DNA of 64,000 bases from Bacillus wiedmannii (lineage in GTDB: Bacteria > Bacillota > Bacilli > Bacillales > Bacillaceae_G). Shown here piece by piece: positions 8,918 through 18,134 of this stretch. How positions within the stretch are numbered: position 1 is the stretch's first letter; each line of letters starts with the position of its first letter. A program made the translations under genes and the position numbers. The stretch covers positions 1-64,000 of the forward strand of contig NZ_LOBC01000011.1 of the NCBI RefSeq assembly GCF_001583695.1, written 5' to 3'. Under the pieces are notes generated by a model. That model was not told the origin of the DNA. It saw only the letters and a program-made list of their open reading frames with translations, and did no database searches.

Positions 8918-8946
8918 TTGACAAAAAAACTTATTTATGCTATAAT
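8918..8946 (+). promoter_or_regulatory. Consensus sigma-A promoter for the methyltransferase gene
   Basis: A perfect TTGACA at 8918 and a perfect TATAAT at 8941 are separated by exactly 17 bp. Transcription would begin near 8953, just before the palindrome at 8970. Confidence 0.85.
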
Positions 8947-8969
8947 TTACCAATATAAAAATAAAGTGT

Positions 8970-9006
8970 ATAATAGGGTTCTCCTGGCCAGGGGAACCCT
9001 ATTATT
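8970..9006 (+). promoter_or_regulatory. Near-perfect 36-nt palindrome in the 5' leader
   Basis: The arms ATAATAGGGTTC-T-CCTGG and CCAGG-G-GAACCCTATTAT form an 18-bp stem with one G-U pair and no loop-sized gap at the centre. No T run follows, so it is not a standard terminator. It lies between the promoter and the ribosome site. Confidence 0.7.
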
Positions 9007-9033
9007 GTTGTGAAAATGAAGGAGTGTATGTGT

Positions 9034-9948
9034 GTGAAAAAAGGTGAAGCGAGTGTAACGTCGCTAGTATCAGCTTTCGGAAGGGCGTATCATAGTGAAT
9101 TTGATCGTCCTAAAATCTTTGATGATTATGTAGCTAAAGATTTCATTCCACAAAAAGAACGTAACGATATTGAAACGAATATGGTTCAAGGAATACAGTT
9201 TTTCAATACAGACATTGCACAGAAGTTTCAAGACAATCCACAAGAAATATTAAAATGGATTACACAAGTTCAATTATCACCAACACCTTTGGCACGCGCG
9301 GCATATTGTGAAAGAGTATTACTACATGAGATTACATTAGGAGCAAAACAATACGTCATAATCGGTGCGGGCTTAGACACATTTAGTTTTAGACACCGAG
9401 AATTAGAAAATAAAATAGAAATATTTGAAGTGGATCATCCTTCTACGCAAGCGTTTAAAATACAAAGAGTGAAAGAAGCAGAGTATGAAATGCCAAGCAA
9501 TCTTCATTTTGTTTCGATGGATTTCACTAAAGATTTCTCGAAGCAAACATTAGTAAATGAAGGGTTTGAAAATAAAAAGACTTTCTTTAGCCTATTAGGT
9601 GTTACGTACTATTTAACGAAAGAAGAGCTTTCTAGTTTAATAGAATACTTATTCGAGATGATTCCAGAGGGGAGCTCTATCGTATTCGATTATCCGGATG
9701 AAAACTTATTTACAGAAAAAGGATTGTCCAATCGAGTTGAAAATATGGTAAAAATGGCTGCAGTAGGCGGAGAACCGATGAAATCATGTTTTTCTTATAC
9801 CGAAATGGAAGCACTATTAGATAAGGCGGGCTTACTCATTTATGAGCACTTAGCACCAAAGGATATTCATACATTATATTTTGAAGGACGAAACGATTAT
9901 TTAAAAGCTTTTGAGACGGTGCATTATGTGCATGCGGTGAAGAAGTAG
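9034..9948 (+). CDS. Class I SAM-dependent methyltransferase, LCMT/PPM family
   Basis: About 304 residues. The SAM-binding motif VIIGAGLDTFSFRH is typical of the leucine carboxyl methyltransferase/Tcmp family, followed by the acidic EVDHP and a LLGVTYYLTKEE motif. Bacterial members methylate polyketides or unknown small acids. I place the start at the GTG nine bases after GAAGGAG; ATG 9028 is only three bases from that site. The gene is monocistronic behind a very strong promoter and a palindromic leader, which suggests high or conditional expression. Its substrate is not apparent. Confidence 0.75.
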   Translation: MKKGEASVTSLVSAFGRAYHSEFDRPKIFDDYVAKDFIPQKERNDIETNMVQGIQFFNTDIAQKFQDNPQEILKWITQVQLSPTPLARAAYCERVLLHEITLGAKQYVIIGAGLDTFSFRHRELENKIEIFEVDHPSTQAFKIQRVKEAEYEMPSNLHFVSMDFTKDFSKQTLVNEGFENKKTFFSLLGVTYYLTKEELSSLIEYLFEMIPEGSSIVFDYPDENLFTEKGLSNRVENMVKMAAVGGEPMKSCFSYTEMEALLDKAGLLIYEHLAPKDIHTLYFEGRNDYLKAFETVHYVHAVKK

Positions 9949-10378
9949 GAATTAGTAGGCATGGGGAGAAATCTCTGTGTCTTTTTTGGAAACAAAAGAG
10001 AAAATAGAAGATGTTGAAATTACATGTATGTACACTCCATATGTGTATATTTGCTGCTCAATAAACTACCATCTCACGTAAATTCATACCACATTTTCAC
10101 TTTTATTTACAAAAAATACTATTAAATATTTTCGGATAATTGTTATAATATAATTAAATTGATATAAAAGTTTTTTTCTAGATTGTGTATTTGAAGAATT
10201 CTCATGCAAAAAGAGCAAGTTCTCAAGTAGAGAATTTGCTCTTTTTTGAAGAGAAATAGGATTAGAAGTACATAAGGGGATAGCAGAATTTTATAAAAGG
10301 ACTTTCTGTATGTATCCTCAACGATGTTTAGATGTAAAGGGTTTTTAAATTTATAAAAAGATTAAGAGGCGATAGAAA
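9949..10378 (+). promoter_or_regulatory. Intergenic leader of the ketosynthase operon
   Basis: This region is gene-free. It holds a TATAAT-like -10 at 10144 with a poor -35, a strong terminator at 10211 and then a 135-nt stretch to the first gene. The layout suits either a short transcript of about 90 nt or an attenuated operon leader. Confidence 0.45.
10211..10247 (+). terminator. Terminator or attenuator upstream of the ketosynthase operon
   Basis: A 14-bp stem (AAGAGCAAGTTCTC / GAGAATTTGCTCTT) with loop AAGTA and six T. An upstream AATTCTC (10197-10203) can pair instead with GAGAATT (10230-10236), which would break this stem. Confidence 0.75.
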
Positions 10379-11368
10379 ATGAAAAGATATATTAGTATAA
10401 AAGGAATCGGTACATATCTTCCAAAACGAAAGGTAGATTCTTTTGAAATAGATCGTATGCTACATGTGCCAGAAGGCTGGACATTAAAAAAAGCTGGGGT
10501 AAAAACAAGATATTTTGTTGATGGGGAAACGTCTTCTTATATGGGGGCTGAAGCTGCAAAAAAAGCTGTAGAAGATGCTAAGTTAACTTGGGATGATATT
10601 GATTGTATTATTTGCGGAAGCGGAACGATTCAACAGGCAATTCCTTCTACAGCATCACTTATTCAAGAACAGCTCGGGCTACAGCATTCTGGTATTCCAT
10701 GTTTTGATATCAATTCAACATGTCTAAGTTTCATAACAGCACTTGATACGATTTCTTACGCAATGGAATGCGGAAGATATAAAAATGTTGTTATCATTTC
10801 TTCTGAAATTTCTTCCGTTGGATTGAATTGGGGACAAAATGAAAGCAGCATTTTATTCGGTGACGGTGCGGCAGCTGTAGTCATAACAAAAAGCGATCAT
10901 ACATCTTCTATTATTGCTTCTCATATGGAAACATATAGCTCTGGTGCGCATTTATCAGAAATTCGTGGCGGTGGAACGATGATTCATCCTCGGGAGTATA
11001 GTGAGGAACGAAAAGAAGACTTCTTGTTCGATATGAATGGAAGAGCTATTTTTAAACTATCTTCTAAGTATTTGTTGAAGTTTATCGACAAGCTACTTAT
11101 GGATACTGGTTATTCCCTGGCTGATATTGATTTAATTGTTCCTCACCAAGCAAGTGGACCAGCTATGAGACTCATTCGTAAAAAATTAGGGGTTGATGAA
11201 GAGCGCTTTATGACCATTTTTGAAGACTACGGTAATATGATTTCCGCATCTATTCCAGTCGCTCTTTTCGAGGCGATTAAGCAAAAGAAAGTGCAACGAG
11301 GAAATAAAATACTATTATTAGGTACTTCTGCAGGACTTTCAATCGGGGGCATCCTTCTTGAATACTAA
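10379..11368 (+). CDS. 3-oxoacyl-ACP synthase III (FabH/OleA-like)
   Basis: A 329-residue thiolase-fold synthase. The catalytic Cys is in FDINSTCLSF (about residue 116), the His in VPHQASG and the Asn in EDYGNMISASIP, giving the Cys-His-Asn triad of KAS III enzymes. Such enzymes condense acyl-CoA or acyl-ACP with a malonyl thioester, or join two acyl chains (OleA). It is the first gene of a six-gene operon whose partners are not fatty-acid housekeeping genes, so a specialised lipid or natural product is more likely than primary FabH function. No acyl carrier protein is encoded in the operon. Confidence 0.82.
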   Translation: MKRYISIKGIGTYLPKRKVDSFEIDRMLHVPEGWTLKKAGVKTRYFVDGETSSYMGAEAAKKAVEDAKLTWDDIDCIICGSGTIQQAIPSTASLIQEQLGLQHSGIPCFDINSTCLSFITALDTISYAMECGRYKNVVIISSEISSVGLNWGQNESSILFGDGAAAVVITKSDHTSSIIASHMETYSSGAHLSEIRGGGTMIHPREYSEERKEDFLFDMNGRAIFKLSSKYLLKFIDKLLMDTGYSLADIDLIVPHQASGPAMRLIRKKLGVDEERFMTIFEDYGNMISASIPVALFEAIKQKKVQRGNKILLLGTSAGLSIGGILLEY

Positions 11369-12521
11369 GAAAACAGTATTAATTACAGGGGCACGTGCAC
11401 CAGCAACTCTGCATGTATGCAGACTGTTTCATAACGCTGGACATACCGTTATTATTGCAGATAGTATTCCTTATCCATTAAGTAAAGTTTCAAAGAGTAC
11501 GGATTACTTTTATGAAATTCCTTCTCCAAAATGGAAAACAAATGAAAGTATCCGTGCGCTACTATCCATTATTCAACGACACAATGTGGATTTACTTATT
11601 CCTACTTGTGAAGAAGTGTTTTATATATCTAAATATAGAGAAGAATTAAGCGCATTTTGCCATGTATTAGTAGATGATTTTCAAAAACTTTCATTACTGC
11701 ATAATAAGTGGGAATTTATTCAGTTCGTAGCGAATTTAGGGTGGCAAGTGCCTGCAACATATAGAATAGATGATGAAGAAGCGATAAGCTCAATGATGCA
11801 TAAAACACCAGCTCATACTCCTTTTGTACGAAAGCCAATTTTCTCCCGTTTTTCTGATAAAGTGGAATTTATTACAAAAGAGGATGCTCTAAAAGAAAGC
11901 ATGATAGATAAGTCGAATTATATTATGCAAGAGTTTATACAAGGGACGCAGCATTGTTCCTACAGCATTGCACAATCTGGGGAAGTGTTAGCTCACTCTA
12001 CGTATAAAACGGAATTCACGGCAGGCTTAGGTGCTACTATTGCGTTTAAGCATGTGAATCATCCTAAAATTGACCAGTTTGTTAGACATATTGTAAAAGA
12101 GCTAAACTTCTCAGGACAAATTGCCTTTGATTTTATCGTTACAGAGGATGGAGATGCGATTCCAATTGAATGTAATCCACGTACTACAAGTGGATTACAT
12201 TTATTCGATGAGGAAATATTGCCCGCTTTTTTTAATGAAACAGTAAACAATACATTCATTCCAAGACAAAATTCGGAGTGTGCAATTCGGTTAGCGATGC
12301 TTTTATATGGATTTCCTTATTTAAAAAGTAAACAAAAACGTAAGCGATGGTTAAAAGTTCTAAGTTCTTATCCAGATATCGTTTATCGTCACAATGATTG
12401 GAAACCATTTTTTTATCAGTTCTTTAGCATGTATAAATTGTGGCGTGAAAGTTATAAACATGAACGGACTATTTTAGAACAAACAACATATGACATATCG
12501 TGGGATGGTGAAGATGTATGA
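11358..12521 (+). CDS. ATP-grasp domain ligase
   Basis: A 387-residue protein. The N-terminal Rossmann-like domain (KTVLITGARAPATLHVCRLF) is followed by an ATP-grasp fold: FVRKPIFSR carries the ATP-binding Lys, IMQEFIQG the hinge, and AFDFIVTEDGDAIPIECNPRTTSGLH the metal-binding Glu and Asn. ATP-grasp enzymes activate a carboxylate as acyl phosphate and couple it to an amine or thiol. The TTG start overlaps the upstream stop by 11 bases. The substrates are unknown; in this operon it could join an amino acid to an acyl intermediate. Confidence 0.78.
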   Translation: MNTKKTVLITGARAPATLHVCRLFHNAGHTVIIADSIPYPLSKVSKSTDYFYEIPSPKWKTNESIRALLSIIQRHNVDLLIPTCEEVFYISKYREELSAFCHVLVDDFQKLSLLHNKWEFIQFVANLGWQVPATYRIDDEEAISSMMHKTPAHTPFVRKPIFSRFSDKVEFITKEDALKESMIDKSNYIMQEFIQGTQHCSYSIAQSGEVLAHSTYKTEFTAGLGATIAFKHVNHPKIDQFVRHIVKELNFSGQIAFDFIVTEDGDAIPIECNPRTTSGLHLFDEEILPAFFNETVNNTFIPRQNSECAIRLAMLLYGFPYLKSKQKRKRWLKVLSSYPDIVYRHNDWKPFFYQFFSMYKLWRESYKHERTILEQTTYDISWDGEDV

Positions 12522-13504
12522 AAATGCTAGTAACTGGAGGAACGGGATTTCTAGGACAAAAACTCGCCTTTCGACTGAAGAATATGGGCTATGAAGTAAC
12601 GGCAACGGGGAGAAATAAAACAATCGGTAAGGTATTAGAACAAAATGGAATCGAGTTTGTTCATTGTCCTCTTGAAGACAGGGATCGTGTGCTACAAGTT
12701 TGTAAAGATAAAGATTATATCTTTCATAGCGGCGCACTTTCTTCTCCTTGGGGCAAATATGAAGATTTTTATAATGCGAATGTGTTAGGAACGAAACATA
12801 TTATCGAGGGAAGTCAAAAGTACGGTGTAAAACGCCTTATCCACGTATCAACACCAAGTATTTATTTCTATTATGATGAGCGACAAAATGTAGTAGAAAA
12901 CGCGAAACTTCCTGATACATTTGTAAATCATTATGCAACAACGAAGCACATGGCTGAACAAGCTATTGATCAAGCTTTCACACATGGCTTACCAGTTATC
13001 ACAATACGCCCGCGCGCTTTATTCGGACCAGGAGATAACGCGATTCTTCCGCGTCTTATTAAAGTATGTGAAAAGGGTGCCTTACCGAGAATTGGTACAG
13101 AAAATGTTCTTGTTGATATTACGTATGTTGAGAATGTTGTAGATGCTTTACTTCTTTGTATGCATTCCCCAAAACATACATTAGGGCAAAAGTACAATAT
13201 AACAAATGACGAACGTGTAAATTTATATGAGGTCATAGAAAATGTAATGAAGCGTCTGGATAAGGAAGTAAGATATAAAAAAATTTCCTACAAAACTGCT
13301 TTTTCACTAGCGGCTATACTAGAAGGAATCTCAAAAACTATTTTATTTGGAAAAGAACCTATTCTCACAAAATATACTGTTAGTGTCCTGTCAAAAAGCC
13401 AGACATTAAATATTGATAAAGCTAAAGAAGAACTAGGATATACTCCAAAGATCAGTATAGAAGAAGGAATTACAAAATTTGTAGACTGGTGGAAAATACA
13501 ATGA
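12518..13504 (+). CDS. NAD(P)-dependent epimerase/3-beta-HSD-type reductase (extended SDR)
   Basis: A 328-residue extended short-chain dehydrogenase. The cofactor loop is GGTGFLGQKLA at the N-terminus, the active site is VSTPS with Tyr-x-x-x-Lys (YATTK), and RPRALFGPGD follows. The sequence style is that of 3-beta-HSD/OleD enzymes, which reduce beta-keto acyl products; that would fit reduction of the ketosynthase product. An ATGA overlap with the preceding gene indicates translational coupling. Confidence 0.8.
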   Translation: MKMLVTGGTGFLGQKLAFRLKNMGYEVTATGRNKTIGKVLEQNGIEFVHCPLEDRDRVLQVCKDKDYIFHSGALSSPWGKYEDFYNANVLGTKHIIEGSQKYGVKRLIHVSTPSIYFYYDERQNVVENAKLPDTFVNHYATTKHMAEQAIDQAFTHGLPVITIRPRALFGPGDNAILPRLIKVCEKGALPRIGTENVLVDITYVENVVDALLLCMHSPKHTLGQKYNITNDERVNLYEVIENVMKRLDKEVRYKKISYKTAFSLAAILEGISKTILFGKEPILTKYTVSVLSKSQTLNIDKAKEELGYTPKISIEEGITKFVDWWKIQ

Positions 13505-14352
13505 AAATCAAATCTTTAAAGCTATATGATACAGGATATTGCACACATCCAGAAAAAATTGCATATTCCAAGGGCAGTTGGAAACAAATCCGTTTTCCAG
13601 CTACAGTAGGATTACTCCAACATCCAGTATTAGGTTATATTTTATTTGATACTGGATACGCGGGGCATTTTAAAGAGGCGACAAAAAAATTTCCTTACTC
13701 TGTATATGCAAAACTTACGCCTGTTCATTTTACGGAAGAGCAATCTATTAAACAGCAACTTCTTCTTGATGGTATTCAGCCAGAAGAAATTAAATATATT
13801 ATTCTTTCTCATTTTCATGGCGATCATACAGCTGGTTTACCTGACTTTCCAAAAGCGAAAATAGTAACCTTCGCAAAAGCTTATGAGGATATTAAAAAGA
13901 GAAGTAAATTTGGTGCTCTATTAAAAGGGTGTCTAAAAGATACACTGCCGATAGATTTAGAGAAAAGGATGTCATTCATTGATCAAAAGCCATCCTTTAA
14001 CTTACCTTCTACATATGGAAAGTTTGAAGAGGGGTATGATGTATTTGATGATGGCTCATTATTTGCTGTTGACTTAACAGGACATGCAACAGGACAATTC
14101 GGTATATTCGTCCATTTACAGAGTGAAAAAATTGTCTTTCTTTGTGCAGACGCAGTGTGGCTAAGTAAAACGTATCAAAACCTTGTATTTCCTAGTAAGA
14201 TTGCCAACCTTTTAACTAGCGATCCAAAATCTTACCGAAAGAATATTGAAAAGTTACACCATTTATCACAAACATTACCTGAGATTGAAATTGTACCAAC
14301 GCATTGTGAACATACATGGGATAAAATTAAAGCAGGGGTGTACTATGAATAA
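13501..14352 (+). CDS. Metallo-beta-lactamase-fold hydrolase
   Basis: A 283-residue MBL-fold protein with the zinc motif LSHFHGDHTAGL (HxHxDH), a later metal Asp/His in DLTGHATGQFG, and C-terminal PTHCEHTW. The order resembles AHL-lactonase and glyoxalase-II-like enzymes, so it could hydrolyse a lactone or thioester in the pathway. The chosen start forms an ATGA overlap with the upstream stop; an in-frame GTG 12 bases earlier is possible. Confidence 0.78.
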   Translation: MKIKSLKLYDTGYCTHPEKIAYSKGSWKQIRFPATVGLLQHPVLGYILFDTGYAGHFKEATKKFPYSVYAKLTPVHFTEEQSIKQQLLLDGIQPEEIKYIILSHFHGDHTAGLPDFPKAKIVTFAKAYEDIKKRSKFGALLKGCLKDTLPIDLEKRMSFIDQKPSFNLPSTYGKFEEGYDVFDDGSLFAVDLTGHATGQFGIFVHLQSEKIVFLCADAVWLSKTYQNLVFPSKIANLLTSDPKSYRKNIEKLHHLSQTLPEIEIVPTHCEHTWDKIKAGVYYE

Positions 14353-15682
14353 ACTACGAATTCTCAAGCAATATTTGAAAACTAAATATGGCTTGCGTTT
14401 TTCAAATCGCAAACAGTTGGAACAGTTTCATAAACAACAAATAGAAAAACATCTTTTGTTCACGATAGAGGCGTCTCCTTTTTATCGCCAGTTATATACG
14501 CCTTTTTTAAATGAAATTCAAAAGGGGAATTTGGCTGCACTCCCTATTATTGATAAAGAAGTAATGATGGAACATTTTGATACATTAAATACAGTCCATA
14601 TTTCAAAGGAAGAAGCGTTTCACGTAGCATTTGAAGCAGAAAAGACCCGGAATTTCTCACCAACCATTCGTAATATAACTGTCGGTTTATCATCAGGCAC
14701 TAGTGGGAATCGTGGGGTTTTTCTCGTTTCTGAGGAAGAACAAACGTTGTGGGCTGGATCGATTATTGGAAAGGTGCTTCCTTCTAGCATTCTACATAAA
14801 CACACGATTGCTTTTTTCCTACGTGCAAATAGCAATTTATACGAAGCGACAAAAAATAAGCGAATCTCATTTCATTTTTTTGATTTACTAGATTCGTTTC
14901 AGCAGCATATCACGCGATTAAATGAAATACAGCCCTCTATTTTAATTGCACCCCCGTCTATGTTACGGAACATTGCTGACTGGCAGCAAGAAGGACTGAT
15001 TACGATTTGTCCCCAAAAAATTATCTCTGTAGCAGAAGTGCTTGAAGATATTGATAGAGACTTTATTTGTGCAACTTTCAAGCAGACAGTACACCAAGTT
15101 TACCAATGTACAGAAGGTTTTCTTGCTACCACCTGCAAGCAGGGGACGTTACACATTAATGAAGATCTCGTTCATATTGAAAAAGAATACTTAGATCAAG
15201 AGAAAGGGATATTCGTTCCCATTATTACTGATTTCATGAGGAAAACACAGCCGATTATACGCTATCGTCTCAATGACATATTAATTGAGAAAAAAACGCC
15301 GTGCAGCTGTGGCTCACCATTCTTAGCGTTAGAACGAATTGATGGTCGATGTGACGATATATTTATTGGAATAAGTGAATTGGATAATAAAGAAATATCT
15401 ATTTTTCCAGATTTCATTAGAAGAGCAATTTTGTTTGCATCTAGTGACATTCAAGAATTTAAAGTAATACAGCATAGCGTAGACAAAATTGAAATTAAAC
15501 TTAAAGCACTACCTGAAAATCTGGAATTATGTCAATCAAAGGTAATGCAAGAATTACAGACACTATGGTCTACTAAAAAGTGTGCGATACCACAGTTCTT
15601 CTTTTCGCATTACGATATTCAAGTATATGATAAAAAATTAAAAAGAATAGAGAGTCTTGTAAGGCTTGGTGAACATAAATGA
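14345..15682 (+). CDS. PaaK/F390-synthetase-related adenylate-forming enzyme
   Basis: About 445 residues with the phosphate-binding loop GLSSGTSGNRGVFLVS near residue 115 and the later motifs QVYQCTEGFLATTC, YRLNDILI and LERIDGRCDD, as in phenylacetate-CoA ligase relatives. It should activate a carboxylic acid as acyl-AMP for transfer to CoA or another acceptor. The start ATG overlaps the MBL gene by 8 bases. Two cysteines in TPCSCGSPF may bind a metal, as in some PaaK-like proteins. Confidence 0.75.
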   Translation: MNKLRILKQYLKTKYGLRFSNRKQLEQFHKQQIEKHLLFTIEASPFYRQLYTPFLNEIQKGNLAALPIIDKEVMMEHFDTLNTVHISKEEAFHVAFEAEKTRNFSPTIRNITVGLSSGTSGNRGVFLVSEEEQTLWAGSIIGKVLPSSILHKHTIAFFLRANSNLYEATKNKRISFHFFDLLDSFQQHITRLNEIQPSILIAPPSMLRNIADWQQEGLITICPQKIISVAEVLEDIDRDFICATFKQTVHQVYQCTEGFLATTCKQGTLHINEDLVHIEKEYLDQEKGIFVPIITDFMRKTQPIIRYRLNDILIEKKTPCSCGSPFLALERIDGRCDDIFIGISELDNKEISIFPDFIRRAILFASSDIQEFKVIQHSVDKIEIKLKALPENLELCQSKVMQELQTLWSTKKCAIPQFFFSHYDIQVYDKKLKRIESLVRLGEHK

Positions 15683-16824
15683 TTCAGTTACATGATGTTC
15701 ATTCTTTGCATAGTATTGATTGGGAATCCAAAAAAGATGGGGCATATGTGCGAGATAGTTTCCTGCCTCTTTTTCAAAAGGGCGTTACAGCATGTATTGA
15801 AAATGTTAACACGGAGCTCTTTCTATTAGAAATCGATGATCTCATCTTGCCAGTTACTCTTAATAACGCAGAGTTCGAAAATTCATATGTATGTTCTCCT
15901 TATACACATTACGTATCTTATGCGTTAGAAGAGCTATGGGAGTTGAAAAAACCATGGCTAGAGAAACTATTAACCTATCCGATTCATCTTATGGGAAGTT
16001 GGCTACGACGAACGAATATTAATAAAGTAATTGTCGTAAATAATTGGATGCTTTCAACAAACCTTTATCACTCTATCAACGAACAACAAATCGAACAAAT
16101 TACGAATCTATTTGTTGAGAAATTTCCGGAGCATACAATTTTATTTCGCTCTTTAAATAACGCATTATATCCTGTAACGACAGAAGCACTATCTACAGTA
16201 GGTTACAAGAAAATTATGTCTCGTTCTATATACTTATTTGATCCGAAACACTATAAAAAAATGAATCGAAAAAAACGAAAAGATTTATTAAACGATAAAA
16301 GCTTATTAGAGAAAAGCAATTATGAAATCATTACGAATGAAGAATTAACAAAGGAGGATATTTTACAAATTTCCCATTTATACAACCAACTATATATCGA
16401 AAAATATTCCGCCCATAACCCAATGTTTACACCCGCTTATTTATGGAATGCTCTTCAGCATCGTTTATTTGAGATAAAGGCCATAAAAAAAGGGGATACA
16501 ATTGATGGTGTCATTGCTTATTTTATTCGGGATGGAGTTATGACAACGCCGATCCTTGGCTATAATACAAACTCTGACCAGCAACAAGGTTTATACCGTA
16601 TACTTTCCCTCCTTATTACAATGGATTCTATCGAAAAGAATTTAATTTGCCATTGTAGTGCTGGGGCTGGAGAGTTCAAACGAAATCGTGGTGCAACACA
16701 GCAGATCGAATACAGTTATGTATATAACGATCATCTACCACCTAGCCAACAAAAGGTATGGAAAGTATTAATGTGGATATTAAATACATATATAGAACCG
16801 ATGGCAAAAAAACATCGCTTTTAA
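15679..16824 (+). CDS. Putative GNAT/FemAB-like acyltransferase
   Basis: A 381-residue soluble protein. I do not recognise the exact family. The C-terminal half (from about residue 205: NRKKRKDLLNDKSL, then IAYFIRDGVMTTPILGYNT and HCSAGAGEFKRNRGA) has the spacing of an N-acyltransferase of the GNAT/FemAB type. It is joined to the previous gene by an ATGA overlap and is the last gene of the operon. A transfer step that releases or caps the acyl product is the likeliest role. Confidence 0.6.
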   Translation: MIQLHDVHSLHSIDWESKKDGAYVRDSFLPLFQKGVTACIENVNTELFLLEIDDLILPVTLNNAEFENSYVCSPYTHYVSYALEELWELKKPWLEKLLTYPIHLMGSWLRRTNINKVIVVNNWMLSTNLYHSINEQQIEQITNLFVEKFPEHTILFRSLNNALYPVTTEALSTVGYKKIMSRSIYLFDPKHYKKMNRKKRKDLLNDKSLLEKSNYEIITNEELTKEDILQISHLYNQLYIEKYSAHNPMFTPAYLWNALQHRLFEIKAIKKGDTIDGVIAYFIRDGVMTTPILGYNTNSDQQQGLYRILSLLITMDSIEKNLICHCSAGAGEFKRNRGATQQIEYSYVYNDHLPPSQQKVWKVLMWILNTYIEPMAKKHRF

Positions 16825-17021
16825 ACAAAAAAACTTTTATGATTGCTTGTTACCTGGAACTCTTTATTTAAGTGTAGCTCCACTACCTACGTTATGGAGT
16901 TTATATAGTATATTTTTAATAATTTATTTTATATGTATCGTTTGGATGAAAGAGAGAAGTACTTGAAGAGTAGTTCTCTTTTTTCAGTTTTTGAAATGGA
17001 AATGAAAGGGTGAGATGTGTA

Positions 17022-18134
17022 GTGAAGCAGAGATTATCGAAATTAGCAGATATACTAGTCAATCATTCTACAAAAGTACAGCCTGGTGATCAAGTGTTGA
17101 TCCAAAGTGTTACAGAAATAGATCCCGCAGTCGTTCGTGAAATTATTAAGTCCGTAGAAAAAGCAGGTGGATATGCGCATGTATCAATGCGCGATGTGTC
17201 TGTAACGAGGCAATTAATTTTGTCAGGATCTGAAGAACAATTTAAGTTGTTAGCAGATTGGGAGTGTTACCGATTAAGTAAGATGCAAGTGTATATTAAT
17301 CTCCGAAGCCCTAGAAATGCATATGAATTAGCAGATGTACCAGCAGAAAAAATGAAATTATATCAAAAGGTATTTGGAAAAGCGCATAGTGAAGCAGTGT
17401 ATAAAACGAGATGGGTGACAACGCGAATTCCGAATGCAGCATCTGCACAAGAAGGGAATATGAGTACTGAGGCTTATGAAAAATTTTATTTTGATGTATG
17501 TACGCTAGATTATAATAAAATGTCCAAAGCAATGGAGCCATTAAAAGAATTAATGGAAAAGACAAAACGAGTGAGGATTATTGGAGAAGGAACGGATTTG
17601 GAGTTTTCCGTTGAAGGAATAGGCGTTTTAAAGGGGGATGGCACGGATAATATTCCGGATGGCGAAATATATACAGCACCTGTCAAAGATTCTGTAAATG
17701 GAGTAATAACATGTAACACAGTCTCCGTTCAACAAGGTTATGCGTTTCAAAATATAAAGTTACATATGAAGAACGGGAAAATAGTAGCGGCATATGCAAA
17801 TGATACAGAGCGAATGAATCGAATTCTTGATACGGATGAGGGAGCAAGATATATTGGAGAATTTGCACTGGCGTTTAATCCCTATATATTACACCCGATG
17901 AATAATACGTTATTTGATGAAAAAATAAACGGTAGTTATCATATAGCAATTGGAGATTCGCTACAAGGTGCAGACAACGGGAATAAATCAGCGATACATT
18001 GGGATTTAGTAAACATTCAAAGGCCAGAGTATGGCGGCGGTGAAATTTGGTTTGATGATGTACTGATAAGAAAAGATGGACGGTTTATTTTACAAGAGTT
18101 GTTCGGATTAAATGAAGAAAATTTGAAGGGGTAA
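17022..18134 (+). CDS. M29-family aminopeptidase (AmpS-like)
   Basis: About 370 residues of the thermophilic aminopeptidase family M29, a cytosolic two-metal exopeptidase. Family regions visible include VIGEGTDLEFSVEG-type residues, DGEIYTAPV, EFALAFNPYI and the C-terminal SAIHWDLV with metal and catalytic residues, then GGGEIWFDDVLI. I set the start at the GTG seven bases after AAAGGGTGAG; an in-frame GTG 12 bases earlier overlaps that site. It stands alone. Confidence 0.82.
   Translation: MKQRLSKLADILVNHSTKVQPGDQVLIQSVTEIDPAVVREIIKSVEKAGGYAHVSMRDVSVTRQLILSGSEEQFKLLADWECYRLSKMQVYINLRSPRNAYELADVPAEKMKLYQKVFGKAHSEAVYKTRWVTTRIPNAASAQEGNMSTEAYEKFYFDVCTLDYNKMSKAMEPLKELMEKTKRVRIIGEGTDLEFSVEGIGVLKGDGTDNIPDGEIYTAPVKDSVNGVITCNTVSVQQGYAFQNIKLHMKNGKIVAAYANDTERMNRILDTDEGARYIGEFALAFNPYILHPMNNTLFDEKINGSYHIAIGDSLQGADNGNKSAIHWDLVNIQRPEYGGGEIWFDDVLIRKDGRFILQELFGLNEENLKG

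Noticed and set aside
16846-16965. Open stretch after the last operon gene with a membrane-helix-like text (PLPTLWSLYSIFLIIYFICI)
   Set aside because: No start codon with a ribosome site and no homologue recognised; it could be a gene remnant but the evidence is too thin.
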